Source of the DNA: Oscillibacter sp.
Lineage (GTDB): Bacteria > Bacillota > Clostridia > Oscillospirales > Oscillospiraceae
DNA length: 61,528 nt
NCBI GenBank assembly: GCA_017526785.1
Contig: JAFXQV010000017.1
Location: forward strand, 1-61,528
Direction of reading: 5' to 3'
The position numbers and the translations under genes are program-made. Below, piece by piece: positions 26,345-34,898 of the stretch (positions within the stretch are counted from its first letter, which is position 1; each line of letters starts with the position of its first letter). The notes under the pieces were generated by a model. It was not told the origin of the DNA and ran no database searches. It saw only the letters and a list, made by a program, of their open reading frames with translations.

Positions 26345-27820
26345 ATGAAAAAACGCATTTGCGCCATACTGGCCGTGTGTATCCTGTTCTGCGCGGTGCC
26401 GCGCGCCCGCGCCGCCGCGCGCTTCGCCGACGTACCCGCCGGACACTGGGCGGCCGCCGATATCGAACTGTGCGCAGAGCATGGCATTATGAACGGCGTC
26501 ACGGAAACCAGATTCGGCCTCGGACTGCCGCTGAGCCGTTGCGCCTGTCTGGTCATTCTGAGCCGCTTCTTCCACTGGACGCCCGACGACCCCGCGATTC
26601 TGCCCTATGAGGACGTCAGCCCCGCCGCGTGGTACGCCACCGAACTGGCGGCGGCCTACCGTCACGGCGTGGTCACAGACCAGACGCGGCTTTTCCGGCC
26701 GGAGGAACCCGTCACCCGCGCCGAACTCGCCGCGACGCTGGTTCGCGCGCTGGGCTACTCGGTGCTGTCCGGCCTCGCGGAACCCGCGCCCTTCGCCGAT
26801 GTCACGGCCAACGCCGGGTATATCACGCTCGCCCGCGACATGGGGCTTATCAACGGGAACGGCGGACGCTTCCTCCCCGATAACGCCGCCACCCGGGAAC
26901 AGACCGCCGCCATTTTGGCGCGGCTCTACCGCAAACTCTACGCCGCCCCGCGCAAAACGGGCATAATTTCCGCCTCCGGCGGCCGCTGGGGTTCCGCCGG
27001 ACTGGACGCCGTCGCCATTGCCGCCGGGCGGCTGACCGGGGCGCAGGATTCCCCCATCTCCTACGCAATAGACGCGGACGCGGCGGCGTCCCTCCGCGCC
27101 ACAGTGGCCGCCGTCGGCGCGGACGCTCTGCTCTGTCTCTCCGGCGACGCCCTCCGCTGGAACGCCCTGCACCCCGTCGCCGACGCCGTTCGGGCGGGAA
27201 ACTACGACGGCCTCCTGCTGGAACTGAACGGCTCCTACATCGACGCCTCGGAGGTGGAATCCCTGAAAGGCCTGTTACAGGAAAAGTCCCTGCACCTGAT
27301 TCTCCCCGCGCCTGCGGAGACAGAAGATAACTACCCCTACGCCAGACTCGCCGCGCTCGCGGACAGTATCACGATACGCGTACTGGGACAGTCGCGCATG
27401 GTCAACGGCTTCCCGTCCGCGCCCGTCGAACCGCTGGAAGAGGTCTACAAGGCCTTACGCGCCCTGTTCCACTCCGATACCCCCGGCGTGTCGCCCGTAC
27501 TCGACCCCGCCAAATGCGCCCTGCTCCTCTCCACGACCGGAAGCGCGTGGACGGGTTCGACCAACACCGGGCTTGTCAGCGCCGCCGACGTGGAAGCGTT
27601 ATTGCAGACAGAGGGCGTACTGAGCCACTATTCCGAGCGCTACGCGTGCGCCTATTTACGTCTCCCGGCCGCCGACGAACGGCCGGAAGAAGTCATATGG
27701 TATCTGGATTCGCGCTCCGTGCTGGCGCGGGTGCGCCTCGCCAAACTCTTCGGACTGGGCGGACTGGTCATCACGGACGCCAACGGCCTGACCGAAAGCA
27801 TGTTACAGGCTTTCCAGTAA
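26345..27820 (+). CDS. S-layer homology protein with C-terminal glycosidase-like domain
   Basis: 491 residues. A signal peptide (MKKRICAILAVCILFCAVPRARA) is followed by three SLH repeats (about residues 26-200; FADVPAGHWAAADIEL, YEDVSPAAWYATELAA, FADVTANAGYITLARDMG), which anchor proteins to secondary cell-wall polymer. The rest (about 205-491) looks like a degenerate TIM barrel of the YaaH/GH18 spore-cortex group (YDGLLLELNGSYID, WYLDSRSVLARVRLAKLFGLGGLVI). The expected DxxDxDxE catalytic motif is not evident. RBS AGAGGAG precedes the ATG. Confidence 0.85.
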   Translation: MKKRICAILAVCILFCAVPRARAAARFADVPAGHWAAADIELCAEHGIMNGVTETRFGLGLPLSRCACLVILSRFFHWTPDDPAILPYEDVSPAAWYATELAAAYRHGVVTDQTRLFRPEEPVTRAELAATLVRALGYSVLSGLAEPAPFADVTANAGYITLARDMGLINGNGGRFLPDNAATREQTAAILARLYRKLYAAPRKTGIISASGGRWGSAGLDAVAIAAGRLTGAQDSPISYAIDADAAASLRATVAAVGADALLCLSGDALRWNALHPVADAVRAGNYDGLLLELNGSYIDASEVESLKGLLQEKSLHLILPAPAETEDNYPYARLAALADSITIRVLGQSRMVNGFPSAPVEPLEEVYKALRALFHSDTPGVSPVLDPAKCALLLSTTGSAWTGSTNTGLVSAADVEALLQTEGVLSHYSERYACAYLRLPAADERPEEVIWYLDSRSVLARVRLAKLFGLGGLVITDANGLTESMLQAFQ

Positions 27821-27826
27821 CATCCC

Positions 27827-27853
27827 GAACCGCCTTACGGCGGTTCGTTTTTT
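27827..27853 (+). terminator. Terminator of the SLH gene
   Basis: GAACCGCC-TTAC-GGCGGTTC followed by GTTTTTT. Confidence 0.92.
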
Positions 27854-27877
27854 CTGACATAAAACACGCCGCGCCTC

Positions 27878-27906
27878 TTGCTTTTTGCCCCATAATCCGG
27901 TAAGAT
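27878..27906 (+). promoter_or_regulatory. Promoter of the flavoprotein reductase gene
   Basis: TTGCTT (27878-27883), 17 bases, TAAGAT (27901-27906), 52 bases before the ATG. Confidence 0.65.
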
Positions 27907-27957
27907 AGTAGCAGTCACTTTCCGGCGGAACCCGGAACTCGAAAGGAAGATGAACGC

Positions 27958-30360
27958 ATGAAAGGTAACAAGTACGCGAATACCTTGGGCGTGGCCTGCG
28001 GGGTATTCGTGGCGATTATGCTGCTTGCCAACGCCATAGCGGGCGGCGGCGGCAAACAGGCGGCCGGCGCGAAAACGTCCGATATCCCCGCCGACGCCGT
28101 GACCGTCACCGGAACCGCGCCGGGCATGCTGGGCGACGTGACGGTGGAAGTCACGGCCACGCCGGAGAGACTATACCAAATTAAGGTCGTCGAAGAGAAC
28201 GAGACGCCCGAAATCGGCGGACTTGCCGCGCAGTCCCTGCCGGGCAACATCTACGACGCGCAAAGTCTGGACGTGGACGACGTGTCCGGCGCTACCGTTA
28301 CATCGACCGCTATTAAAAACGCAATCCGCAACGGTTTAACTTCCGCCGGAATTTCGACGGCCGCTTTTGAGAGCGGTTCCGGCGCGGACGCCGCCGCCCT
28401 TGCGGACGCGCTTCCCGGCGATATCGTGACAAGGGGCGTTGACGCCACAGAGGAGGCTACAGCCGCCGACGACGGCGCGACAGAGACTACCGACGCCGCC
28501 GCGACGGAATCCGAACCCGCCGACGCCGCAGTGGAAATCCCCGCCGACGCCGTGACCGCCACCGGAACCGCGAAGGGAATCAACGGCGACGTGACGGTAG
28601 AAGTCACCGCCACGCCGGAAAAACTCTATCAAATCAAGGTCATTGAGCAGAGCGAAACGGAGGGTATCGGGTCTCTGGCCGTTGCGCAACTGCCGGGCGA
28701 CATTCTCGCCGCGCAGAGCCTGCAAGTCGACGGCGTGACGGGCGCTACCGTGACCTCCGAGGCAATCAAGAACGCAATCCGCAACGCCTTAGAGGGCGCG
28801 GGCGTGGCCGCCACGGCGTTTGAGGCCGCCCCCGTCCTGCTCGACGCCGAACCGGAGCCGGATGTCACGTACGACACGGACATTGTCGTTATCGGCGCGG
28901 GCGGCGCTGGCATGACCGCCGCCGTAGTCGCCGCAGACGCCGGGAAAAATGTCGTTGTCGTGGAGAGTATGCCCATGGTCGGCGGTAACTCCATCCGTTC
29001 CACGGGCGGCATGAACGCCGCCAAGACGGCGTATCAGGACGCGAACGCGTTCGCCGAGGAAGCGGGCGTCGAGAAGCAGTTAGAGGCCGCCAAGGGCGCG
29101 GAGTACGCCGACAACGCCGCCATTCAGGCACTCGCCGCGACTGTCGCCGAACAGTGGAAAGCCTATCAGGAAAGCCCCGAAGGCTACTTTGATTCCGTGG
29201 AACTCTTCCAGCTTGACGCGCTCATCGGCGGACACGGTATCAATGACCCGGCACTCATCAAGAAACTTGCCGACGAAAGCGCCGGAGCCATTGAGTGGTT
29301 GCACGGTATCGGCGCGGACTTGACAAGCGTTTCGAGTTTCGGCGGGGCGTCCGTCAAGCGCATTCACCGCCCCGTGGACGAATCCGGCAAAACGGTCTCC
29401 GTGGGCGAGTACCTCATCCCCATTCTGCTGGACAATCTCAACAAGCGCGAAAATATCACGCTCTGCCTGAACACCAAAGCCACCGAAATTCTGACGGACG
29501 ACGCCGGAAAGGCCGTCGGCATTGTCGCCGAGGGCGCGTCCGGGAACAAAGTCACGGTCAACGCGAAAGTGGTCATTGACGCGGCGGGCGGTTTCGGCGC
29601 GAACCATGACAAGGTTGTGGAACTCCGCGAGGACTTGGACGGCTTCACGACCACCAACGCCGCCGGGGCGCAGGGGCAGGGCATTGACATGGCCGTGGCC
29701 GTCGGTGCCGATACCGTCGACATGGAACGTATCCAGATTCACCCGACCGTCGAGTACAACACTTCCAACCTCATCACGGAGGGACTGCGCGGCGACGGCG
29801 CGATTTTGGTCAACGCCGACGGCTACCGCTTCTACGACGAGGTGTCCACCCGCGACAAGGTGTCCGCCGCCGAAATCGCACAGCCCGGCGCGTTTAGCTG
29901 GCTGATTGTCGACGCCAAAATGGCCGCCGATTCCAACATCATTCAGGGCTACATCAAGAAGGGCTACACCGTCGAGGGCAATTCCTACGAGGAACTCGCC
30001 GACGCGATGGGCGTTCCCGCAAAGACGTTCCGCGATACCATGGAGTTCTGGAACAGTTGCGCCGCCAACAAAAACGACCCGCTTTACGGGCGTACCAGTT
30101 TCGCCAAGCCGCTTGACCTTGCCCCGTTCTACGCGATTAAAGTCACGGCGGGCATTCACCACACCATGGGCGGACTGAAAATCAATGACGCCGCCCAAGT
30201 GCTGGACAAGTCCGGCAACGTCATTCCGGGGCTGTACGCCGCCGGGGAGGTCACCGGAGGCGTACACGGCGGGAACCGTCTGGGCGGCAACGCCGTCGCG
30301 GACTTCGTGGTGTTCGGGCGTATCGCCGGAGCCAACGCCGCCGCCGAGTGCGACGCGTAA
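27958..30360 (+). CDS. Extracellular flavinylated fumarate/urocanate reductase-type flavoprotein
   Basis: 800 residues. An N-terminal membrane anchor or signal (residues 6-28) precedes two FMN_bind domains. Each holds a flavinylation motif, SGATVTS near residue 110 and TGATVTS near 260, where ApbE would link FMN to Thr/Ser. From about 301 (DIVVIGAGGAGMTAAVVAADAG) comes a flavocytochrome-c/fumarate-reductase FAD domain with SIRSTGGMNAA, HTMGG and GNRLGGNA. Such proteins take electrons from the membrane by flavins and reduce fumarate, urocanate or related acceptors outside the cell. The acceptor here is unknown. The linker between the FMN domains is Ala/Glu/Asp/Thr-rich. Confidence 0.92.
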   Translation: MKGNKYANTLGVACGVFVAIMLLANAIAGGGGKQAAGAKTSDIPADAVTVTGTAPGMLGDVTVEVTATPERLYQIKVVEENETPEIGGLAAQSLPGNIYDAQSLDVDDVSGATVTSTAIKNAIRNGLTSAGISTAAFESGSGADAAALADALPGDIVTRGVDATEEATAADDGATETTDAAATESEPADAAVEIPADAVTATGTAKGINGDVTVEVTATPEKLYQIKVIEQSETEGIGSLAVAQLPGDILAAQSLQVDGVTGATVTSEAIKNAIRNALEGAGVAATAFEAAPVLLDAEPEPDVTYDTDIVVIGAGGAGMTAAVVAADAGKNVVVVESMPMVGGNSIRSTGGMNAAKTAYQDANAFAEEAGVEKQLEAAKGAEYADNAAIQALAATVAEQWKAYQESPEGYFDSVELFQLDALIGGHGINDPALIKKLADESAGAIEWLHGIGADLTSVSSFGGASVKRIHRPVDESGKTVSVGEYLIPILLDNLNKRENITLCLNTKATEILTDDAGKAVGIVAEGASGNKVTVNAKVVIDAAGGFGANHDKVVELREDLDGFTTTNAAGAQGQGIDMAVAVGADTVDMERIQIHPTVEYNTSNLITEGLRGDGAILVNADGYRFYDEVSTRDKVSAAEIAQPGAFSWLIVDAKMAADSNIIQGYIKKGYTVEGNSYEELADAMGVPAKTFRDTMEFWNSCAANKNDPLYGRTSFAKPLDLAPFYAIKVTAGIHHTMGGLKINDAAQVLDKSGNVIPGLYAAGEVTGGVHGGNRLGGNAVADFVVFGRIAGANAAAECDA

Positions 30361-30420
30361 CCGCACAACGCCGCCGAGTGTGACGCATAATCGTACAGCG
30401 CCGCCGAGTGTGACGCATAA
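30339..30420. repeat. Three 30-bp tandem copies at a stop codon
   Basis: A unit starting CGCCGCCGAGTG recurs with an exact 30-bp period (cores at 30341, 30371 and 30401). Each copy contains the Ala-Ala-Glu-Cys-Asp-Ala-stop end of the flavoprotein, so two non-coding copies of its C-terminus lie after the real stop. Confidence 0.9.
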
Positions 30421-30428
30421 TCAAAGCA

Positions 30429-30458
30429 CCCTCTCCCGCTTTCGGGAGAGGGCTTTTT
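30429..30458 (+). terminator. Terminator between convergent genes
   Basis: CCCTCTCCCG-CTTT-CGGGAGAGGG then CTTTTT. It ends the flavoprotein gene four bases before the stop of the leftward activase-associated gene. Confidence 0.88.
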
Positions 30459-30461
30459 CAA

Positions 30462-31793
30462 TCACGCAAGCGCCACTTTGCGCGGTTCCGTGACATTCGG
30501 CTTGTCCGCGACGCTCTCCACGGGTACGCTTTTCACAGCGCCGAGCGTCTCCTGTAAGCGTTCCCGCCCGACCGCCAGCATGAGTTTAATACGGTTCTCC
30601 TGATTGACCCGCGTCGCGCTGGGGTCGTAGTCAATGGGCGTGATGTTCGCCGCCGGGTAGAGTTCCCGGATTTTGTTAATCATGCCCTTTCCGCAAATGT
30701 GGTTGGGCAGACAGCCGAACGGTTGCGCGCAAATAATGTTTTCATACCCGGAACGGATAAGCTCCACCATTTCCGCCGTCAGAAGCCAGCCCTCCCCCAT
30801 TTTGTCGCCGCGCCCGATGATTCCGTCCGCGAGTTTCAGCAACTCCCGGAACGGTAGCGGCGCGTGATAGCCCGCGCTTTTCAGGGCATTGATAATAATC
30901 TTCTCGAGGTGTCCGAGGTAGGACAGGAACAACTCCGGCGTGAACTTCTCAATGAACGACCCGCCGTAAAGCCGGACTGTCTCTCCCGGGTTGTACGCGC
31001 AATACTGCACGAACCCCAACAGCCCCGGGAGATTCACTTCACAGTCCTGCGACTCCAGAAACTTTTCAAGGTCGTTGTTGCCGAGCGGGGAATACTTGAC
31101 GTAGATTTCCCCGACGACGCCGACTTTGACTTTAGGCGTACGGCGTACCGGAATTTCCGCGAACTCCGCCGCGATTTCCGGCATGACCGATTTCATCTCC
31201 CGCTGTGACATGCCCCGCCCGTGGCGGATGTCGTCACAGAGCTTGTCCAGCCACTTTTCCTGTAAGGCGGCGGCGTCGCCGCGGCGGACTTCATAGGGGG
31301 CGGTCTGGGCTTTCAGGGCGGTCAGCAAGTCGCCGTAGGACACCGCCATGAACAGCATGCGCGAAAACTTGATGTCTAAGGGAATACTGCTTTCCTTTTC
31401 CAGCCCGGAGAAGTTCAGGCTCAGCACGGGGATATTGCCGTACCCGGCGCGCACCAAGGCCTTGCGCAACAGGAAAATGTAGTTGGACGCCCGGCACCCG
31501 CCGCCCGTCTGCGTGATAATCAGCGCGGTGTGGTCGAGGTCGTACTTCCCCGACGAGAGCGCGTCCAAGAACTGCCCGATAACCAGCAAGGCCGGGTAGC
31601 AGGTGTCGTTGTGGACGTACTTCAGGCCGAGTTCCGAGACCTGACTGCCGCAGTTGCCGAGCAACTCGACCTGATAGCCGCTCCGCTCCATGGCCGCCGC
31701 CAGCATGCGGAACTGAACCGGCGCCATATTGGGAATTAGGATTTTGTGGGTTTTCTTCATGTCCTCCGTGAAAACGGGATACGGGGTCTGCAT
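30462..31793 (-). CDS. 2-hydroxyacyl-CoA dehydratase-like (HgdB/CoA-substrate ATPase-associated) subunit
   Basis: 443 residues of the HgdB/FldB-like family that accompanies BadF-type activases. Conserved pieces are YVHNDTCYPALLVIGQFLDAL, ITQTGGGCRASNYIFLLRKAL and NIICAQPFGCLPNHICGKG, with several conserved cysteines that may bind a [4Fe-4S] cluster. In many clostridia this segment is the C-terminal third of one protein of about 1400 residues; here it is a separate gene 21 bases after the activase gene. Substrate unknown. AAGGAGG precedes the ATG. Confidence 0.82.
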   Translation of the reverse strand: MQTPYPVFTEDMKKTHKILIPNMAPVQFRMLAAAMERSGYQVELLGNCGSQVSELGLKYVHNDTCYPALLVIGQFLDALSSGKYDLDHTALIITQTGGGCRASNYIFLLRKALVRAGYGNIPVLSLNFSGLEKESSIPLDIKFSRMLFMAVSYGDLLTALKAQTAPYEVRRGDAAALQEKWLDKLCDDIRHGRGMSQREMKSVMPEIAAEFAEIPVRRTPKVKVGVVGEIYVKYSPLGNNDLEKFLESQDCEVNLPGLLGFVQYCAYNPGETVRLYGGSFIEKFTPELFLSYLGHLEKIIINALKSAGYHAPLPFRELLKLADGIIGRGDKMGEGWLLTAEMVELIRSGYENIICAQPFGCLPNHICGKGMINKIRELYPAANITPIDYDPSATRVNQENRIKLMLAVGRERLQETLGAVKSVPVESVADKPNVTEPRKVALA

Positions 31794-31814
31794 AGTGCCT
31801 CCTTTTGATATGTG

Positions 31815-34736
31815 TCATTGTCTGTCGGCGGCTTCGTCCTGCTCGTCGAGCGCCGCGAACAGACTGCGCAGGCGGATTCTCACCGCGCCCGGGTTCGTGA
31901 TTTCGTCTATCTTCAACTGCGTGTAGAGCTTCCCGCGCTCCTGCAAGATTTCGCGTGTCTCGTCGGTCGTGATGGCGTCCACGCCGCACCCGAACGACAC
32001 CAAGTGTACCAAGTCGCAATTCCGGTGTTCGCAACAGTAGTGCGCCGCCGCGTACAGGCGGGCGTGGTACGTCCACTGGTTCAGCACCGATGTCCGGAAC
32101 GGCTTGACCAAGTGCGACACGGAATCCTCCGTGACGACCGCCGCGCCGAAACGCGTAATCAGCCCGTCAATGCCGTGGCTGATTTCCGGGTCAACGTGGT
32201 ACGGGCGTCCGGCAAGCACGATAATCCGCTGTCCGTCGGCGCTGGCGCGTTCCATGATACGCGCGGCCTCCCGGCGCAACTGCGACATGTGGCGGTCGTA
32301 TTCGGCGTAGGCCGCCGCCGACGCCTTGCGGACTTCCCGCGACGTAATGCCGGAGAAGTGCCGCCGGAGAATCGCCGTGATTTTCTTCGTGAAGTCCGCC
32401 GGACGGTGGAGACCGACATAGTCGTAAATGAAATCGGTCTCCGACAGCTCCGGGCAGTTCCCGGCCAGCACTTCCGGGTAGTAGGCGACCACGGGGCAGT
32501 TGTAGTGATTCTGCCCGAGACCCTCGTCCAAGTTGTAGGTCATGCAGGGGTAGAAAATGGCGTCGGGCTTGCGTTCGGCGAGCCAAGCAATGTGGCCGTG
32601 GGCGAGTTTCGCGGGGAAACAGGCCGTGTCGCTGGGAATCGTCCCCTGCCCCTTCAGGTACAGCGCCCGACTTGAAAACGGACTGTGTATCACCTTAAAT
32701 CCAAGCTCCGTAAAGAACGCGTGCCAGAACGGGAACAGCTCCCACATGTTCAGGCACAGCGGAATCCCAATTGTTCCGCGCTTCCCCGCTATCGGCTTGT
32801 AGGACTGTATCAGTTTACGCTTGTAGGCGTACAGGTTCCGGGAGTCGTCGGCGGGCTTGCCCGTGACCGGACGCTCACAGCGGTTGCCGCTGATGTACTT
32901 CTCGCCGTTGGCGAAGGTGTTGACCGTCAACTGGCAGTGGTTCCCGCAGAGCTGGCATGTCTCGCTCTTTGTCTCCTGATGAAAGGTTTCCAGTTCGTAC
33001 AGGGTCAGAAGTTTGCTTGTCTGTTCGGGGGCGGCGTGACGCCTCCCGTAGAGCGCCGCGCCGAACGCGCCCATCAGTCCGGCGATGTCCGGCCGGATAA
33101 CGTCGACGCCCATTTCCTGCTCAAAGGCGCGAAGCACCGCCTCATTGTAGAACGTGCCGCCCTGTACCACGATGTGGCGTCCGAGTTCCTCCGCCGACGC
33201 GCAGCGTATCACTTTGTAGAGCGCGTTCTTTACGACGGAAATCGACAGTCCGGCCGAAATGTTGTCAATCGTCGCGCCGTCTTTCTGCGCCTGCTTTACG
33301 CTGGAGTTCATGAACACGGTACAGCGGCTCCCCAAGTCCACGGGGCGCTTTGCGAACAGCCCGAGCCGCGCGAACTCCCGCACATCGTAGCCCAGCGCCT
33401 GCGCGAAAGTCTGCAAGAAACTGCCGCAACCCGACGAACAGGCCTCATTTAGGAAAATGTCGCTGATTGCGCCGTCCTCGATTTTGAAGCATTTCATATC
33501 CTGCCCGCCGATGTCAATAATGAAGTCCACGTCCGGGAGAAAGTGCTTGGCGGCCGTGAAGTGCGCGACGGTCTCCACCACGCCGTAGTCCGCGTGGAAG
33601 GCGTGCTGTGCCAGTTCCTCGCCGTATCCGGTCGTGGTCACGGACGCAATGGTAATGTGCGGGTGGTTGCGGTAGATGTCCGTCAGCGTCCGCCGGATAA
33701 GCGGAATCGGGTTGCCCAGATTCGGGCGGTAGTCCGTGAAGAGCAAGCGCCCGCCGTCGTCAATCACGGCGACTTTGACCGTGGTCGAGCCGGAGTCAAT
33801 GCCGATGTGGACGCGCCCGGCGAAGTCCGAGCCGAAGTCGGCGCGGGGTACGGACGCCCTCGCGTGGCGCGCCCGGAACGCTTCCAGCTCCGCGCCGTCG
33901 TTGAACAGCGGCGGCTGGCTCCGGTAGGTCTCCGCCGCGCCGCGCTTCCCCAACTGGTCGGCGACTTCCATCAAGTCAAATTCGCGGTCGGCGTAGAGCG
34001 CCGCGCCCGTCGCCACGAACAGCAGGCTTTGCTCCGGACACGTCCCGTGTACGTTCAGCGTCCTGTCGAAGCTCTCGCGCAGAACCTTGGAGAACGTCAA
34101 GGGGCCTCCCAGATACAGAATGTTGCCCTGAATCGGGCGGCCTTGCGCAAGCCCCGCGATTGTCTGATTGACCACCGCCTGATAGATACTCGCCGCGATA
34201 TCCTCCGCCCGCGCCCCCTGATTGATAAGCGGCTGCACGTCGCTTTTCGCGAACACCCCGCACCGTGACGCGATAGTGTACGTGCGTCCGGCGCGGCTGG
34301 CGGCCTCGTCCATCTCGTCGGCGGAGAGCTTTAAGAGCGTGGCCATCTGGTCAATAAACGCGCCCGTCCCGCCCGCGCAGGAACCGTTCATACGGACTTC
34401 CGTCCCGTTCGTCAAAAACAGGATTTTGGCGTCCTCGCCGCCCAGCTCAATCACGACATCGGTACCCGGCGCGAGACGGTTCGCCGCCACCCGCGTGGCG
34501 AACACCTCCTGAACAAACGGCACGTTTACGCCGTCGGCCATGCCCATTCCCGCCGAACCCGATATGGCCAGCAGTCCGCGCCTCCCGATATTCCGGGCGA
34601 TTCGCCGGAGAAGCTCTTCCGATTTCTCCAGTATGTGGCTGTAATGCCTCTCATAAGTGCTGTACAGAACCCTTTCGCGCTCGTCCAGCACCACACATTT
34701 GATAGTTGTGGAACCCACGTCAAGCCCGATTCTCAC
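31815..34736 (-). CDS. Acyl-CoA dehydratase activase with two BadF/HgdC ATPase domains
   Basis: 973 residues from a GTG start (AAGGGAGG six bases upstream) that begins directly with the ATPase motif RIGLDVGSTTIKC. The 30 upstream codons look non-homologous and are rejected. A second ATPase domain starts HIGIDSGSTTVKV (about 315). Each has the cluster cysteines: NGSCAGGTG and SRCGVF, then NEACSSGCG and SRCTVF. The C-terminal third is the DUF2229 type. Such proteins drive ATP-dependent reduction of 2-hydroxyacyl-CoA dehydratases, but the function of this long form is not established. Confidence 0.85.
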   Translation of the reverse strand: MRIGLDVGSTTIKCVVLDERERVLYSTYERHYSHILEKSEELLRRIARNIGRRGLLAISGSAGMGMADGVNVPFVQEVFATRVAANRLAPGTDVVIELGGEDAKILFLTNGTEVRMNGSCAGGTGAFIDQMATLLKLSADEMDEAASRAGRTYTIASRCGVFAKSDVQPLINQGARAEDIAASIYQAVVNQTIAGLAQGRPIQGNILYLGGPLTFSKVLRESFDRTLNVHGTCPEQSLLFVATGAALYADREFDLMEVADQLGKRGAAETYRSQPPLFNDGAELEAFRARHARASVPRADFGSDFAGRVHIGIDSGSTTVKVAVIDDGGRLLFTDYRPNLGNPIPLIRRTLTDIYRNHPHITIASVTTTGYGEELAQHAFHADYGVVETVAHFTAAKHFLPDVDFIIDIGGQDMKCFKIEDGAISDIFLNEACSSGCGSFLQTFAQALGYDVREFARLGLFAKRPVDLGSRCTVFMNSSVKQAQKDGATIDNISAGLSISVVKNALYKVIRCASAEELGRHIVVQGGTFYNEAVLRAFEQEMGVDVIRPDIAGLMGAFGAALYGRRHAAPEQTSKLLTLYELETFHQETKSETCQLCGNHCQLTVNTFANGEKYISGNRCERPVTGKPADDSRNLYAYKRKLIQSYKPIAGKRGTIGIPLCLNMWELFPFWHAFFTELGFKVIHSPFSSRALYLKGQGTIPSDTACFPAKLAHGHIAWLAERKPDAIFYPCMTYNLDEGLGQNHYNCPVVAYYPEVLAGNCPELSETDFIYDYVGLHRPADFTKKITAILRRHFSGITSREVRKASAAAYAEYDRHMSQLRREAARIMERASADGQRIIVLAGRPYHVDPEISHGIDGLITRFGAAVVTEDSVSHLVKPFRTSVLNQWTYHARLYAAAHYCCEHRNCDLVHLVSFGCGVDAITTDETREILQERGKLYTQLKIDEITNPGAVRIRLRSLFAALDEQDEAADRQ

Positions 34737-34849
34737 GTCCGCGCCTCCCTTGTCATGTCCCCGCAGTTGTACGGGGTTTTTCCTTTTCATCGACGCTATC
34801 ATACACTGTTTTTCCAAAATGCGCAATCAAAATTACAGACCAGATTTGT

Positions 34850-34883
34850 AAAATAAGACCGCAAGGCCGACGGCCTCGCGGTC
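34850..34883 (-). terminator. Terminator of the NhaC gene
   Basis: On the minus strand GACCGCGAGGCCG-TCGGCCTTGCGGTC, then TTATTTT. Confidence 0.82.
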
Positions 34884-34898
34884 ACAACGGAACGAATG

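Noticed and set aside
29080-30366. 428-codon minus-strand frame opposite the FAD reductase
   Set aside because: Antisense shadow; Val/Gly/Asp-rich without a family match.
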